This document shows positions 32,629 through 40,718 of a stretch of 40,718 bases of DNA, one piece after another; position 1 is the stretch's first letter, and each line of letters starts with the position of its first letter. The stretch covers positions 23,091 to 63,808 of the forward strand of contig NZ_NOXX01000220.1 of the NCBI RefSeq assembly GCF_002251775.1, written 5' to 3'. The DNA comes from Flavobacterium aurantiibacter (GTDB lineage: Bacteria > Bacteroidota > Bacteroidia > Flavobacteriales > Flavobacteriaceae). The translations under genes were made by a program, and so were the position numbers. Under the pieces are notes generated by a model. The model saw nothing but the letters and a program-made list of their open reading frames with translations, made no database searches and had not been told where the DNA came from.

Positions 32629-34959
32629 ATGGAACGCTATATAAGCCAGTTAAACGATGCTCAGAAACTTCCTGTTTTACAGAAAGATGGCCCGATGATA
32701 ATCATTGCCGGTGCCGGTTCTGGAAAAACACGAGTGCTCACCATTCGAATTGCTTACCTGATGAGTCAGGGTGTCGATCCGTTCAATATTCTAGCTTTAA
32801 CCTTTACCAATAAGGCAGCACGCGAAATGAAAAAGCGTATTTCAGATATTGTTGGTTCGAACGAGGCAAAAAATCTTTGGATGGGAACTTTTCACTCGGT
32901 ATTTGCCCGAATTTTACGTGCCGAATCTTCTAAGCTGGGTTATCCAAGCAATTTTACCATCTATGATACGCAAGATTCTATTCGCTTGCTTTCTTCAATA
33001 GTGAAGGAAATGCAGCTCGATAAAGACATTTACAAACCAAAACAGCTCTACAACCGCATTTCTTCATACAAAAACAGTCTCATTACCGTTCGTGCGTACT
33101 TCAATAATCCGGAATTGATGGAAGCCGACGCCATGAGTAAGAAGCCACGCACTGGAGATATTTATCAAGAATATGTAGATCGCTGCTTCAAGGCTGGTGC
33201 CATGGATTTTGATGATTTGTTGTTGAAAACCAATGAATTACTCAATGTCTTTCCAGACGTGCTTAGCAAATATCAAGATCGTTTTCGATATATACTCGTG
33301 GATGAGTATCAAGATACCAATCATTCTCAGTACTTGATTGTTCGCGCCTTATCCGATCGTTTTCAGAATATTTGTGTCGTGGGCGATGATGCACAAAGTA
33401 TTTACGCATTTCGCGGCGCCAACATAAACAATATTCTAAATTTTCAAAAAGATTATCCCGACGTAAAAGTATATCGACTCGAACAAAATTACCGCAGCAC
33501 ACGCAATATCGTTGAAGCGGCAAATTCGATTATTGAAAAGAATAAAACCAAGCTAGATAAGGTGGTTTGGACGCATAACGACGACGGTCCGAAGGTGAAA
33601 ATTCATCGAAGTATAACCGATGCTGAGGAAGGTCGATTTGTAGCTGCTACCATTTGGGAAGAACGAATGAATAAACAGCTTTCTAATAATTCGTTCGCCA
33701 TTTTGTACCGAACCAACGCGCAATCGCGTGCTATGGAAGATGCGCTGCGCAAACGCGATATTCCGTACCGTATTTACGGTGGTTTGTCGTTTTATCAGCG
33801 AAAGGAAATTAAAGATGTTTTGTGTTATCTGCGTTTGGTGTTGAATCCGAAAGATGAGGAAGCGCTCATTCGTGTCATCAATTATCCTGCTCGAGGAATA
33901 GGCGATACGACCATCGAAAAACTTACTGTGGCTGCAAACCATTACAAACGATCGATTTTCGAGGTGATGAAAAATATCGACAAAATTGATTTACGACTCA
34001 ATGGCGGAACGAAAAACAAACTGCGCGACTTTGTGACGATGATCGAATCGTTTCAAATCATCAGCAAAGAGCAAGATGCGTTTTATGTAGCCGATCATGT
34101 GGCCAAAAAAACCGGACTAATTCAGGAATTACGCAAAGACAATACGCCCGAAGGCATTGGCCGACTCGAGAATATCGAAGAATTACTCAACGGTATAAAA
34201 GATTTTATCGAGGGGCAACGCGAAGTTGATGGCGCCACCGGAAGCTTAACCGAGTTTTTAGAAGACGTAGCGCTGGCAACAGATTTAGATAAAGACACTG
34301 GCGACGACGATCGCGTGGCTTTAATGACCATACATTTGGCAAAAGGACTAGAGTTTCCGTATGTGTTTGTGGTTGGAATGGAAGAAGATTTGTTCCCCAG
34401 CGCCATGTCGGTGAACACGCGTGCCGAGCTCGAAGAAGAACGTCGTTTGTTTTATGTAGCACTGACACGCGCCGAGCATCAGGCATATTTAACCTATGCG
34501 CAATCGCGGTATCGTTGGGGAAAACTTACCGATTGTGACCCGTCGCGATTTATCGATGAAATAGAACCGCAGTACGTCGAATACCTGACGCCACCGGAAA
34601 ATACCTATCAATACAAACCCATGATTAATCTGGATATTTTCGGCGATATCGACAAATCGAAATTGCGCTTGTCTAAACCAACAGCAGGAACGCCACCGGC
34701 ATACATTACAAACGAACTACCGAAGAAGCCGGAAGGTTTACGTCGATTGAAACCTGTTAACATTCCGTCGAAAAATACGGTTGATACCGGGAATAACAAC
34801 TTAAATGCGGGAACCACTGTGATGCACGAACGATTCGGAAAAGGTATTGTTATTGGTATTGAAGGCAGTGGAGCCGACAAGAAAGCCGAAATAAACTTCG
34901 AAGTAGGAGGCGTAAAGAAACTCTTGTTACGCTTCGCAAAACTCACAATTCTTAACTAA
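32629..34959 (+). CDS. pcrA: UvrD/PcrA-family DNA helicase
   Basis: A 776-residue superfamily 1A 3'-5' helicase. Motif I is GAGSGKT (28-34). Others visible are LALTFTNKAAREMK, GTFHSVFARI, DYQDT in VDEYQDT, GDDAQSIYAFRGA, LEQNYRST, LAKGLEFPYVFVVGMEEDLFPS and RRLFYVALTRA. The C-terminus (about 725-776) is a Tudor-like segment (TVMHERFGKGIVIGIEG to LRFAKLTIL), as in PcrA, which binds RNA polymerase in other bacteria. It probably acts in DNA repair and replication-transcription conflicts. ATG 32629 is chosen; a GTG at 32611 overlaps a promoter box. The stop is 1 nt before the next gene, so they share a transcript. Confidence 0.93.
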   Translation: MERYISQLNDAQKLPVLQKDGPMIIIAGAGSGKTRVLTIRIAYLMSQGVDPFNILALTFTNKAAREMKKRISDIVGSNEAKNLWMGTFHSVFARILRAESSKLGYPSNFTIYDTQDSIRLLSSIVKEMQLDKDIYKPKQLYNRISSYKNSLITVRAYFNNPELMEADAMSKKPRTGDIYQEYVDRCFKAGAMDFDDLLLKTNELLNVFPDVLSKYQDRFRYILVDEYQDTNHSQYLIVRALSDRFQNICVVGDDAQSIYAFRGANINNILNFQKDYPDVKVYRLEQNYRSTRNIVEAANSIIEKNKTKLDKVVWTHNDDGPKVKIHRSITDAEEGRFVAATIWEERMNKQLSNNSFAILYRTNAQSRAMEDALRKRDIPYRIYGGLSFYQRKEIKDVLCYLRLVLNPKDEEALIRVINYPARGIGDTTIEKLTVAANHYKRSIFEVMKNIDKIDLRLNGGTKNKLRDFVTMIESFQIISKEQDAFYVADHVAKKTGLIQELRKDNTPEGIGRLENIEELLNGIKDFIEGQREVDGATGSLTEFLEDVALATDLDKDTGDDDRVALMTIHLAKGLEFPYVFVVGMEEDLFPSAMSVNTRAELEEERRLFYVALTRAEHQAYLTYAQSRYRWGKLTDCDPSRFIDEIEPQYVEYLTPPENTYQYKPMINLDIFGDIDKSKLRLSKPTAGTPPAYITNELPKKPEGLRRLKPVNIPSKNTVDTGNNNLNAGTTVMHERFGKGIVIGIEGSGADKKAEINFEVGGVKKLLLRFAKLTILN

Positions 34960-34960
34960 C

Positions 34961-35581
34961 ATGGCACAATTCATTAAAATTTATCCCGAAAATCCGAATC
35001 CTGCTGCCGTTAAGAAAGTAGTTGATGTGCTGAAAAACGGCGGTTTAGTAATTTATCCAACCGATACAGTTTACGGTTTAGGCTGCGATATAACCAACTC
35101 CAAAGCACTCGAACGTATCGCAAAAATTAAAGGGATCAAACTCGAGAAAGCGAACTTTTCCTTTATTTGTTGCGATCTGAGTAATTTATCGGATTACGTT
35201 AAACAAATTGATACAGCAACGTTTAAGTTATTGAAACGCGCCTTGCCGGGTCCGTACACCTTTATTTTGCCCGGAAACAGCAATCTGCCAAAAGAGTTTA
35301 AGAAGAAAACAACCGTTGGTATTCGCGTACCGGATAACGAAATTGCGCTTGAATTGGTGCGTCAGCTTGGAAATCCAATTGTCTCCACATCGATTCACGA
35401 CGATGATGAGGTTCTTGAATATTCGACTGATCCGGAACTTATCTTCGAAAAATGGCAAAATTTAGTCGATGTGGTTATCGATGGAGGTTACGGCGATAAT
35501 ACTCCTTCAACAATCATCGACGCCAGCGGCCGCGAACCTTTTGTTGTTCGTGAAGGAAAAGGCGATATTTCAATTATCTAA
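34961..35581 (+). CDS. L-threonylcarbamoyladenylate synthase (Sua5/YciO/TsaC family)
   Basis: A 206-residue YrdC-domain protein. It makes threonylcarbamoyl-AMP from threonine, bicarbonate and ATP, the first step of t6A37 tRNA modification. Family motifs are GGLVIYPTDTVYGLGCD, IAKIKGIKLEKANFSFICCDLSNLSDYV, LKRALPGPYTFIL, TVGIRVPD and PIVSTSIHDDDE. It is the short type without the Sua5 C-terminal domain, and it could be the YciO paralogue, which has a similar domain but unclear activity. It starts 1 nt after the pcrA-like stop. Confidence 0.88.
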   Translation: MAQFIKIYPENPNPAAVKKVVDVLKNGGLVIYPTDTVYGLGCDITNSKALERIAKIKGIKLEKANFSFICCDLSNLSDYVKQIDTATFKLLKRALPGPYTFILPGNSNLPKEFKKKTTVGIRVPDNEIALELVRQLGNPIVSTSIHDDDEVLEYSTDPELIFEKWQNLVDVVIDGGYGDNTPSTIIDASGREPFVVREGKGDISII

Positions 35582-35787
35582 CGCTTTGTCTGCAAGAAAA
35601 TTACCTTCGAAAACGCTCCCAAAATTAAGTTTCCCATTAAATACAATTGCGGTAAATTAAATTGACCTTACTCAGTTAATACAGTCGCATAAAACTTGCG
35701 CTGTAAATTTTAAACAGTATCAATAAAATTTACTGCTTTAACTAAATTCTAAGAATAATCTACGACGGTAAAGCTGTGTTTATTGCG

Positions 35788-35795
35788 TAATTTTG
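35788..35795 (+). promoter_or_regulatory. -7 element upstream of the cytochrome biogenesis gene
   Basis: TAATTTTG matches TAnnTTTG, with about 23 nt of predicted leader before ATG 35825. No TTG at -33 spacing. The rest of 35582-35787 is AT-rich with only short imperfect hairpins. Confidence 0.45.
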
Positions 35796-35824
35796 TGCCG
35801 CGCAAAAAAAAGCGATACCACATT

Positions 35825-38800
35825 ATGGCAAAATCTCTTTCCCAAAGATTGCTCGATATATTATTTTCTACGCGTTTAATGGCCGTTTTGTTTATTTCGT
35901 ATGCGGTGGCCATGGGCATAGGAACCTTTGTAGAAAGTGGCTACAACACCGAAACGGCGCGTATTTGGATTTACAACGCCTGGTGGTTTGAGCTGATTCA
36001 CCTGTTGTTTTTGGTGAATTTCTTCGGAAACATCAAACGCTATCAGCTGTACAAGCGCGAAAAATGGGTAACGCTATCCTTGCACCTTTCGTTTATTTTA
36101 ATCATTATCGGTGCTGCCGTTACGCGTTACATCAGTTACGAAGGCGTTATGCCGATTCGCGAAGGTGCAGCATCTAACGAAATTCTTTCAGACAGAACGT
36201 ACCTGACCGCCTTTGTGGATGGCGAATTTCAAGGAGAATTCAAACGTAAAACCATCGAAGAACCACTACTACTGAGCATGGTTACCGACAACGACTTCAG
36301 CATTTCGGACGATTTTAAAGGAAAGCCGTTCGAAATTACTTACGTGAATTACATCATGAACGCCAAATCGACTATGAAGCCCGATCCCAACGGCGTTTTG
36401 TATTTGAAATTAGTAGAAGCAGGAAATGGCGAACGTCATGAGCATTACCTGAAAGAAGGATCGGTGCAAAACATTCACAATTTACTTTTTGCTTTCAATA
36501 AAGAAACAGCTGGAGCTATTAACATCAGCGGCGATGCTAACGGCTTGAAAATAGCGACACCTTTTGACGGAACCTTTATGCGAATGGCCGATCAAATGCA
36601 AGGAAAAGTACTTCCGAATACCACTGCCGATTTAATGCTTCGTTCGTTATATAACGTGGGTGGAAGTCAGTTTGTATTTCCAGAACCTGCCATTAAAGGT
36701 GTGGAAACCTACGAATCGAATAACGATTGGGAAGATAAAAATACTGATGACGCGCTGATTGTTAACGTTACCGCAAACGGAAAAACCGAAACCGTAACCT
36801 TGGTAGGAGGGAAGGGCAAGCAAGGTGAACCCAAAAGTTTTAAGCTGGGCGATTTAGATTTTACGCTCTTCTACGGAAGTAAAGTTTACCAATTGCCGTT
36901 TAAAATTCAACTCAATGATTTTATCGCTGAAAAATATGCCGGAACGGAAAAGAGTTATTCGTCGTTCGAATCGAAAGTAACTGTCATTGATGGTGCGAAG
37001 AAGTTCGACGAACGCATTTATATGAATCATATTTTGGATTACGGCGGCTATCGTTTCTTCCAAGCATCGTTTGATCCCGACGAAAAAGGAACCGTTTTAT
37101 CGGTAAATCACGATTTCATTGGAACTTGGATTACCTACATTGGTTACTTTATACTGTATCTAGCGCTGATGCTTATTTTATTCACAAAGAACACGCGCTT
37201 TGCCGATTTGAAAATGAAATTAGAGAAAATAAAAGCCAAGAAAGCTGCACTTACGGTACTACTTTTACTTGCGTCGGTTTCGGGTTTTTCACAGCACGAG
37301 CATCAGCAAACTTTAAGTTTACAGCAAATAGATTCGATACTGGCAAAGAATATTCCGCCTGTTGCGCATGCCGAACGTTTTGGCCGACTCATTATTCAAG
37401 ATGAAGGCGGACGTATGAAACCAATCAATACTTTTTCGTCGGAATTGTTGCGAAAAGTTAGTAAAAGCGATCACTACAAAGGCTATAATTCGGATCAGGT
37501 TTTCTTGTCGATGACGCAGTATCCGCGATTGTGGTTTGAAGTTCCGTTTATCTACATTAAAAGAGGTAACGACAGTATTCGCAAAATTATTGGCGTAGAA
37601 CCGGGAGAAAAGCTTGTAAGTTTCCGCCGATTTTTTGACAAAGAAGGTAATTACAAACTCGCGCCCTATCTCGATGCGGCTTACAAAGCAGCCATTCCAA
37701 ACCAATTTCAGAAAGATTTTATCGAAACCGATCGAAAAGTGAATTTGCTTAATTCGGCTTTGAGCGGCGGTATTTTGCGCATTTTCCCGTTTCCAAAAGA
37801 TAAAAACAACAAATGGGTGAGTTTCTTAGAAGTCCACCAACCTACCGGAACCTCGCTCGACACCATTAAAAGCATCATGCCACTCTACATGACGTCGCTG
37901 GCAAAAGGAGCGGAGACGGGCAATTATACCTACGCCAATACTTTGGTAAACGGTATGGAAAATTACCAAAAGAAATTTGGCGCGAGTGTTCGTCCGTCCG
38001 ATGATAAAATAGACGCTGAAATAGCGTACAACAAATACGATATCTTCAAGAATTTGTTTTGGATGTACATGCTCACCGGCGTTCTAATGTTGCTTTTCGC
38101 GATTGTAAATATTCTGGCCAACAAAAAATGGATTAACTATGTGATTAACGCATTTCACATCTTGGCCGCGCTATTGTTTGTTTTGCACACAGTGGGTTTA
38201 ATTGCCCGTTGGTACATCAGTGGTCACGCGCCGTGGAGTAATAGTTACGAATCGGTTATTTACGTTGGTTGGGCAACCATGTTTTTCACCTTAGCGTTCG
38301 ATCGTAAATCGAAGCTTACCGTTGCATCCGGAACTTTTGTTGCCAGCATGATTTTAATGATCGCGCATTGGAGCTGGACCGACCCTGCTATCGGAAATTT
38401 GGTACCGGTTTTAAATTCGTATTGGTTGATGATTCACGTAGCTGTAATTGTTGCAAGTTACGGTCCGTTTACATTGGGTATGATTTTAGGTTTGGTAACG
38501 CTCATCCTGATGATTTGCACAACAGCAAAAAACAAGGTGAAAATGAATTTGCACATTAAAGAACTAACCTACATCAACGAAATGGCGCTTACAATTGGTT
38601 TGGTTATGCTTACCATAGGGAACTTTCTCGGCGGGCAATGGGCAAACGAAAGTTGGGGACGTTATTGGGGTTGGGATCCAAAAGAAACTTGGGCCTTGAT
38701 TAGTATTATGGTGTATGCTTTTGTAATTCATGCGCGCTTTGTGCCTGCGTTGCGCGGCGTTTGGATTTACAACTTAATGAGTGTACTCGCGTTTTACTCG

Positions 38801-38977
38801 ATTATGATGACGTACTTTGGAGTGAATTTCTACCTTACCGGACTACATTCATACGCAAGCGGCGATAAAGTAGTAACGCCCGTCGAAGCTTATTATTCAT
38901 TCGCAGCTATTATGATACTGGCCGGATTTGCCTGGTTTAAGTACCGAAAGTTTTACAAAGTGAGTGCTTCAAAGTAG
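35825..38977 (+). CDS. ccsBA: Fused cytochrome c biogenesis protein CcsBA (ResB-ResC)
   Basis: A 1050-residue system II cytochrome c synthase, attaching haem to CxxCH apocytochromes outside the cytoplasmic membrane. The N-terminal CcsB/ResB part has three helices (about 11-110), a large periplasmic domain and another helix near 435-455. A second periplasmic stretch follows, rich in H (HEHQQ at about 487-491), then the CcsA part with about eight helices (from about 735). It contains the haem-handling WWD signature GQWANESWGRYWGWDPKETWALI and flanking conserved His residues (for example LHTVGLIARWY). The one-piece fusion is typical of Bacteroidota and Epsilonproteobacteria. ATG 35825 gives the conserved start AKSLSQRLLDILFSTRL. 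DsbD in this window could provide the reduced thiols it needs. Confidence 0.94.
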   Translation: MAKSLSQRLLDILFSTRLMAVLFISYAVAMGIGTFVESGYNTETARIWIYNAWWFELIHLLFLVNFFGNIKRYQLYKREKWVTLSLHLSFILIIIGAAVTRYISYEGVMPIREGAASNEILSDRTYLTAFVDGEFQGEFKRKTIEEPLLLSMVTDNDFSISDDFKGKPFEITYVNYIMNAKSTMKPDPNGVLYLKLVEAGNGERHEHYLKEGSVQNIHNLLFAFNKETAGAINISGDANGLKIATPFDGTFMRMADQMQGKVLPNTTADLMLRSLYNVGGSQFVFPEPAIKGVETYESNNDWEDKNTDDALIVNVTANGKTETVTLVGGKGKQGEPKSFKLGDLDFTLFYGSKVYQLPFKIQLNDFIAEKYAGTEKSYSSFESKVTVIDGAKKFDERIYMNHILDYGGYRFFQASFDPDEKGTVLSVNHDFIGTWITYIGYFILYLALMLILFTKNTRFADLKMKLEKIKAKKAALTVLLLLASVSGFSQHEHQQTLSLQQIDSILAKNIPPVAHAERFGRLIIQDEGGRMKPINTFSSELLRKVSKSDHYKGYNSDQVFLSMTQYPRLWFEVPFIYIKRGNDSIRKIIGVEPGEKLVSFRRFFDKEGNYKLAPYLDAAYKAAIPNQFQKDFIETDRKVNLLNSALSGGILRIFPFPKDKNNKWVSFLEVHQPTGTSLDTIKSIMPLYMTSLAKGAETGNYTYANTLVNGMENYQKKFGASVRPSDDKIDAEIAYNKYDIFKNLFWMYMLTGVLMLLFAIVNILANKKWINYVINAFHILAALLFVLHTVGLIARWYISGHAPWSNSYESVIYVGWATMFFTLAFDRKSKLTVASGTFVASMILMIAHWSWTDPAIGNLVPVLNSYWLMIHVAVIVASYGPFTLGMILGLVTLILMICTTAKNKVKMNLHIKELTYINEMALTIGLVMLTIGNFLGGQWANESWGRYWGWDPKETWALISIMVYAFVIHARFVPALRGVWIYNLMSVLAFYSIMMTYFGVNFYLTGLHSYASGDKVVTPVEAYYSFAAIMILAGFAWFKYRKFYKVSASK

Positions 38978-39131
38978 CCTTGGTTGCATTCGGGTAGTCA
39001 CAAAATCTTACGTAAAGTTAATTTATGAAGGTGAGTTTTGTCGTGCTATTTCGCTGATAGTCATTCTTTTGTACGAAGCGATTACTTTCTATTTTCCTGA
39101 GATATTCGTTACAAAGTACAGCGATTCTCTC

Positions 39132-39139
39132 TATTTTTG
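39132..39139 (+). promoter_or_regulatory. -7 element upstream of the DUF3667 gene
   Basis: TATTTTTG matches TAnnTTTG and lies 25 bp before ATG 39165, which supports that ATG as the original start of the frameshifted gene. Confidence 0.45.
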
Positions 39140-39164
39140 AGCAGCAAACGTACTAAGTAACGAG

Positions 39165-39898
39165 ATGGATGTAAAGCAAAAAAAAATGTTTAAATTGTGA
39201 AACCTTATTAGTAGGTAAATATTGCCACAATTGTAATCAAAAATCACAGGTTCAACGACTTGACTCGCTACATTTCATTCTGCATGACATAATTCACGGC
39301 GTTTTGCATTTCGATAAAGGTTTGCCGTTTACTTCAAAAGAAATCATACTGCGGCCCGGTGTAGTGGCATACAATTACTTTAGTGGAAAACGAGCTAGGT
39401 ACTACAACTTTTTTTATTTAGCAGTAATTCTTATCGGATTAATAGTGTTTGTGAAGAGTTTTCAGATAGATACGAATCCCGTTTCTGCTACAGGTCAAGC
39501 GTATCTTTCAAGTCGAAGTTTTATCTCAAAGTATTTTAAATACATCACCTTATCTTTTATTCCGCTTTTCACAATTAGTTCACTTATTGCATATCGAAAA
39601 GTAAAATTTAATGTTGCAGAACACGTTGTAATTGCAGGCGTAACGCTAATTTATTTTTTAATTTTTAATCTGTTATCGTGGGTTTGGCACGCATTGCCTA
39701 TACAAGGTAATCAATCTTGGTTTTTCATTTCCTTGTTTTTATTGTCTACCGTTTTTATCTATTATCAAACATTTAGTCCGAAGTACGAAAACAAAAAAGG
39801 GCTTAATTTTTTAAAATGCAATACTAACAGTTGTACTTTTTGGGGGCTTTGTTATGCTCTTAGCCTTTGCGCTCGTTTTCAGTCTTGGAAATCAATAA
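39165..39898 (+). pseudogene. DUF3667 domain membrane protein, broken by two frameshifts
   Basis: From ATG 39165 the frame gives MDVKQKK and then meets a run of nine A (39178-39186). Eight A would continue in-frame as CLNCETLLVGKYCHNCNQ, a zinc-ribbon-like CxxC...CxxC start, then LHDIIHGVLHFDKGLPFTSKEIILRPG and GKRARYYNFFYL, classic DUF3667. As written, the first frame stops at TGA shortly after the run. The second frame runs on through four helices to 39933, but its end (CNTNSCTFWGL...) is unlike a membrane protein. A +1 shift near the A4 at 39813-39816 gives ILTVVLFGGFVMLLAFALVF, a good last helix, stopping at 39898. Repairing both gives about 243 residues. This is decay, phase variation or assembly error. 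Confidence 0.8.
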
Positions 39899-39939
39899 AA
39901 TTAGTAATGTATTTCATGGCGTTCGCAAGATAGCGCACA

Positions 39940-40265
39940 AGTAATAGCTGCAATTTTTCTGCCGCAGTAAGCTTTTTTAGAAGCACTATCGCTCGCGGCC
40001 GTGATGGCAGTGAAAATAAAAGCGAGGCAGCGGTTTGTTTAGGCACTTTGAGTAAAGCGACCAACGGAAGCTTTGCGAAACGTAGCCGAAACTACCGCTG
40101 ACAGCTATTATTGCAACGAACAGCGCGAATTGCCGCCCAAATAAAAAAAGAAATTAGATTTATTTTATTTTTTTGGGCAGCTATTCCGGCTTTCGGCTGT
40201 ATCTTTTTGTTCTGCTTCGCGCCACAAAAAGGATGCCGCCTCTATCCGGGCTGCGGAAAAACGTT
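39940..40265. repeat. GC-rich composite intergenic element with hairpins
   Basis: No convincing gene lies here. CAGCGGT (40028-40034) pairs with ACCGCTG (40094-40100). GCCGCCCAA (40132-40140) pairs with TTGGGCAGC (40173-40181, one mismatch) over an A/T-rich loop. CTTTTTGT pairs with ACAAAAAG near 40203-40230. The 40170-40260 part shares the skeleton of the element at 18685-18812 (GGCTTTCG(G)CT ... CCGC(C)TCTATCC). From memory such elements are dispersed in flavobacterial genomes. Only a genome search can show copy number. Confidence 0.5.
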
Positions 40266-40480
40266 ACTAACGTTTTATAGAAAAAGCGTATATTCGTACA
40301 TAACAAAAGGAGAAATAATTGTTCAATTCGACATATTAAAAATGCGTATAAATTTTTAGATCAAATTGTTGTTATTAAGTAATTTACAAGTGTTTTTGAA
40401 GTTTTAAAAGGATGTGGAAACTCCGCCAATTGTTAAGTTAGCCTGCATTGCTTGAAAATCCAATTCGAAAGTGAAATTTC

Positions 40481-40627
40481 ATGGAACAACCAAAACTGAA
40501 ATTTGTTACTCAAAAAGCAATTGAAGAATTAACTAGAAATTTAAATCTTGAATTTTATTTGAAAGATTATCAAGATTGGGAATTTATTGTCGGAAAATCA
40601 GAAGACATAGAAAAGTATATTGATTAA
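40481..40627 (+). CDS. Small acidic protein of unknown function (48 residues)
   Basis: An ATG-initiated frame reads MEQPKLKFVTQKAIEELTRN and then LNLEFYLKDYQDWEFIVGKSEDIEKYID-stop. It has balanced charge and helix-forming composition and no signal peptide. It resembles the N-terminal part of longer Bacteroidota hypothetical proteins with a D-W-E/A...I-E-x-Y/F-I segment, so it may be a truncated copy, but I cannot name the family. No promoter was identified. The surrounding DNA is AT-rich. Confidence 0.5.
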   Translation: MEQPKLKFVTQKAIEELTRNLNLEFYLKDYQDWEFIVGKSEDIEKYID

Positions 40628-40675
40628 CCCGTTGGGTGAAATTATTTGAAGTAAAATAAATTGAACAAATGTTGG

Positions 40676-40702
40676 TCAAGATACTGAAAATCAGTATCTT
40701 GA
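40676..40702. other. Perfect 12-bp hairpin near the right edge
   Basis: TCAAGATACTGA (40676-40687) and TCAGTATCTTGA (40691-40702) are exact inverted repeats around AAA. No T tract follows, so it is an operator, end of an element or transcript-end hairpin rather than a classic terminator. It lies 49 nt after the small ORF. Confidence 0.75.
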
Positions 40703-40718
40703 AGTCGCAAAACAACCA

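Noticed and set aside
40425..40445. GTTAAGT near CCGCCAATT resembling an integron attC core (GTTRRRY)
   Set aside because: No matching inverse core (RYYYAAC) at a suitable distance and no integrase, so the match is probably chance.

Overview
The window looks like chromosomal DNA from a flavobacterium-like member of the Bacteroidota. The reasons are a C-terminal T9SS type B sorting domain at the left edge, families typical of that phylum (DUF3570, DUF3667, DUF4369-TlpA, LIC_10190, fused CcsBA), almost no Shine-Dalgarno sequences, and repeated matches to the Bacteroidota promoter pattern TTG-N17-23-TAnnTTTG. Most of it is ordinary housekeeping DNA. No tRNA, rRNA, CRISPR array, transposase or prophage gene was seen.

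Layout. 1-253: tail of a secreted protein and its terminator. 261-1001: promoter and a membrane protein resembling lycopene cyclase. 1077-5705: overlapping pabB-tilS-dsbD operon, closed by large hairpins. 5908-8479 (minus): translationally coupled VWA/AAA+ ATPase pair. 8568-12366: an MBL-rhodanese sulfur enzyme, then two tandem TlpA paralogues. 12502-13856 (minus): SRAP peptidase and thiamine pyrophosphokinase. 13982-14280: an 8-bp tandem repeat and a noncoding element. 14341-17117 (minus): a four-gene operon of thioredoxin, ApbE flavin transferase, a tiny lipoprotein ending in GGGCGCN, and a DUF3570 barrel. 17304-22016 (minus): DEAD-box helicase, TIGR02757 protein, LIC_10190 membrane protein, ABC ATPase. 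22107-23105: lipoprotein MsrA and a small membrane protein. 23102-25918 (minus): serC-serA and two small conserved genes. 26017-27509: acyl-CoA reductase and ferredoxin, diverging from one compact promoter region. 27561-27955: hairpins and a possible 39-residue lipopeptide. 27975-31295 (minus): a three-gene, probably metal-uptake, operon. 31348-32377 (minus): response regulator and DUF7935-like protein. 32604-35581: PcrA-type helicase and threonylcarbamoyl-AMP synthase. 35788-38977: fused cytochrome c biogenesis protein. 39132-39898: a DUF3667 gene broken by two frameshifts, the first at a run of nine A. 39940-40265: a GC-rich intergenic element. 40481-40718: a small ORF and a perfect hairpin at the edge.

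Functional themes. Extracytoplasmic thiol, sulfur and redox chemistry recurs: DsbD, two TlpA proteins, a thioredoxin, MsrA, CcsBA, the MBL-rhodanese enzyme and ApbE. DsbD could supply electrons to the periplasmic thioredoxin-fold proteins, and CcsBA needs reduced apocytochrome cysteines. The best candidate for an undescribed system is the ApbE operon. Its 72-residue lipoprotein carries a near-match to the flavinylation motif directly before the invariant-looking GGGCGCN tail, and it sits between the flavin transferase and an outer-membrane barrel. The broken DUF3667 gene and the intergenic elements are the other points worth following up.
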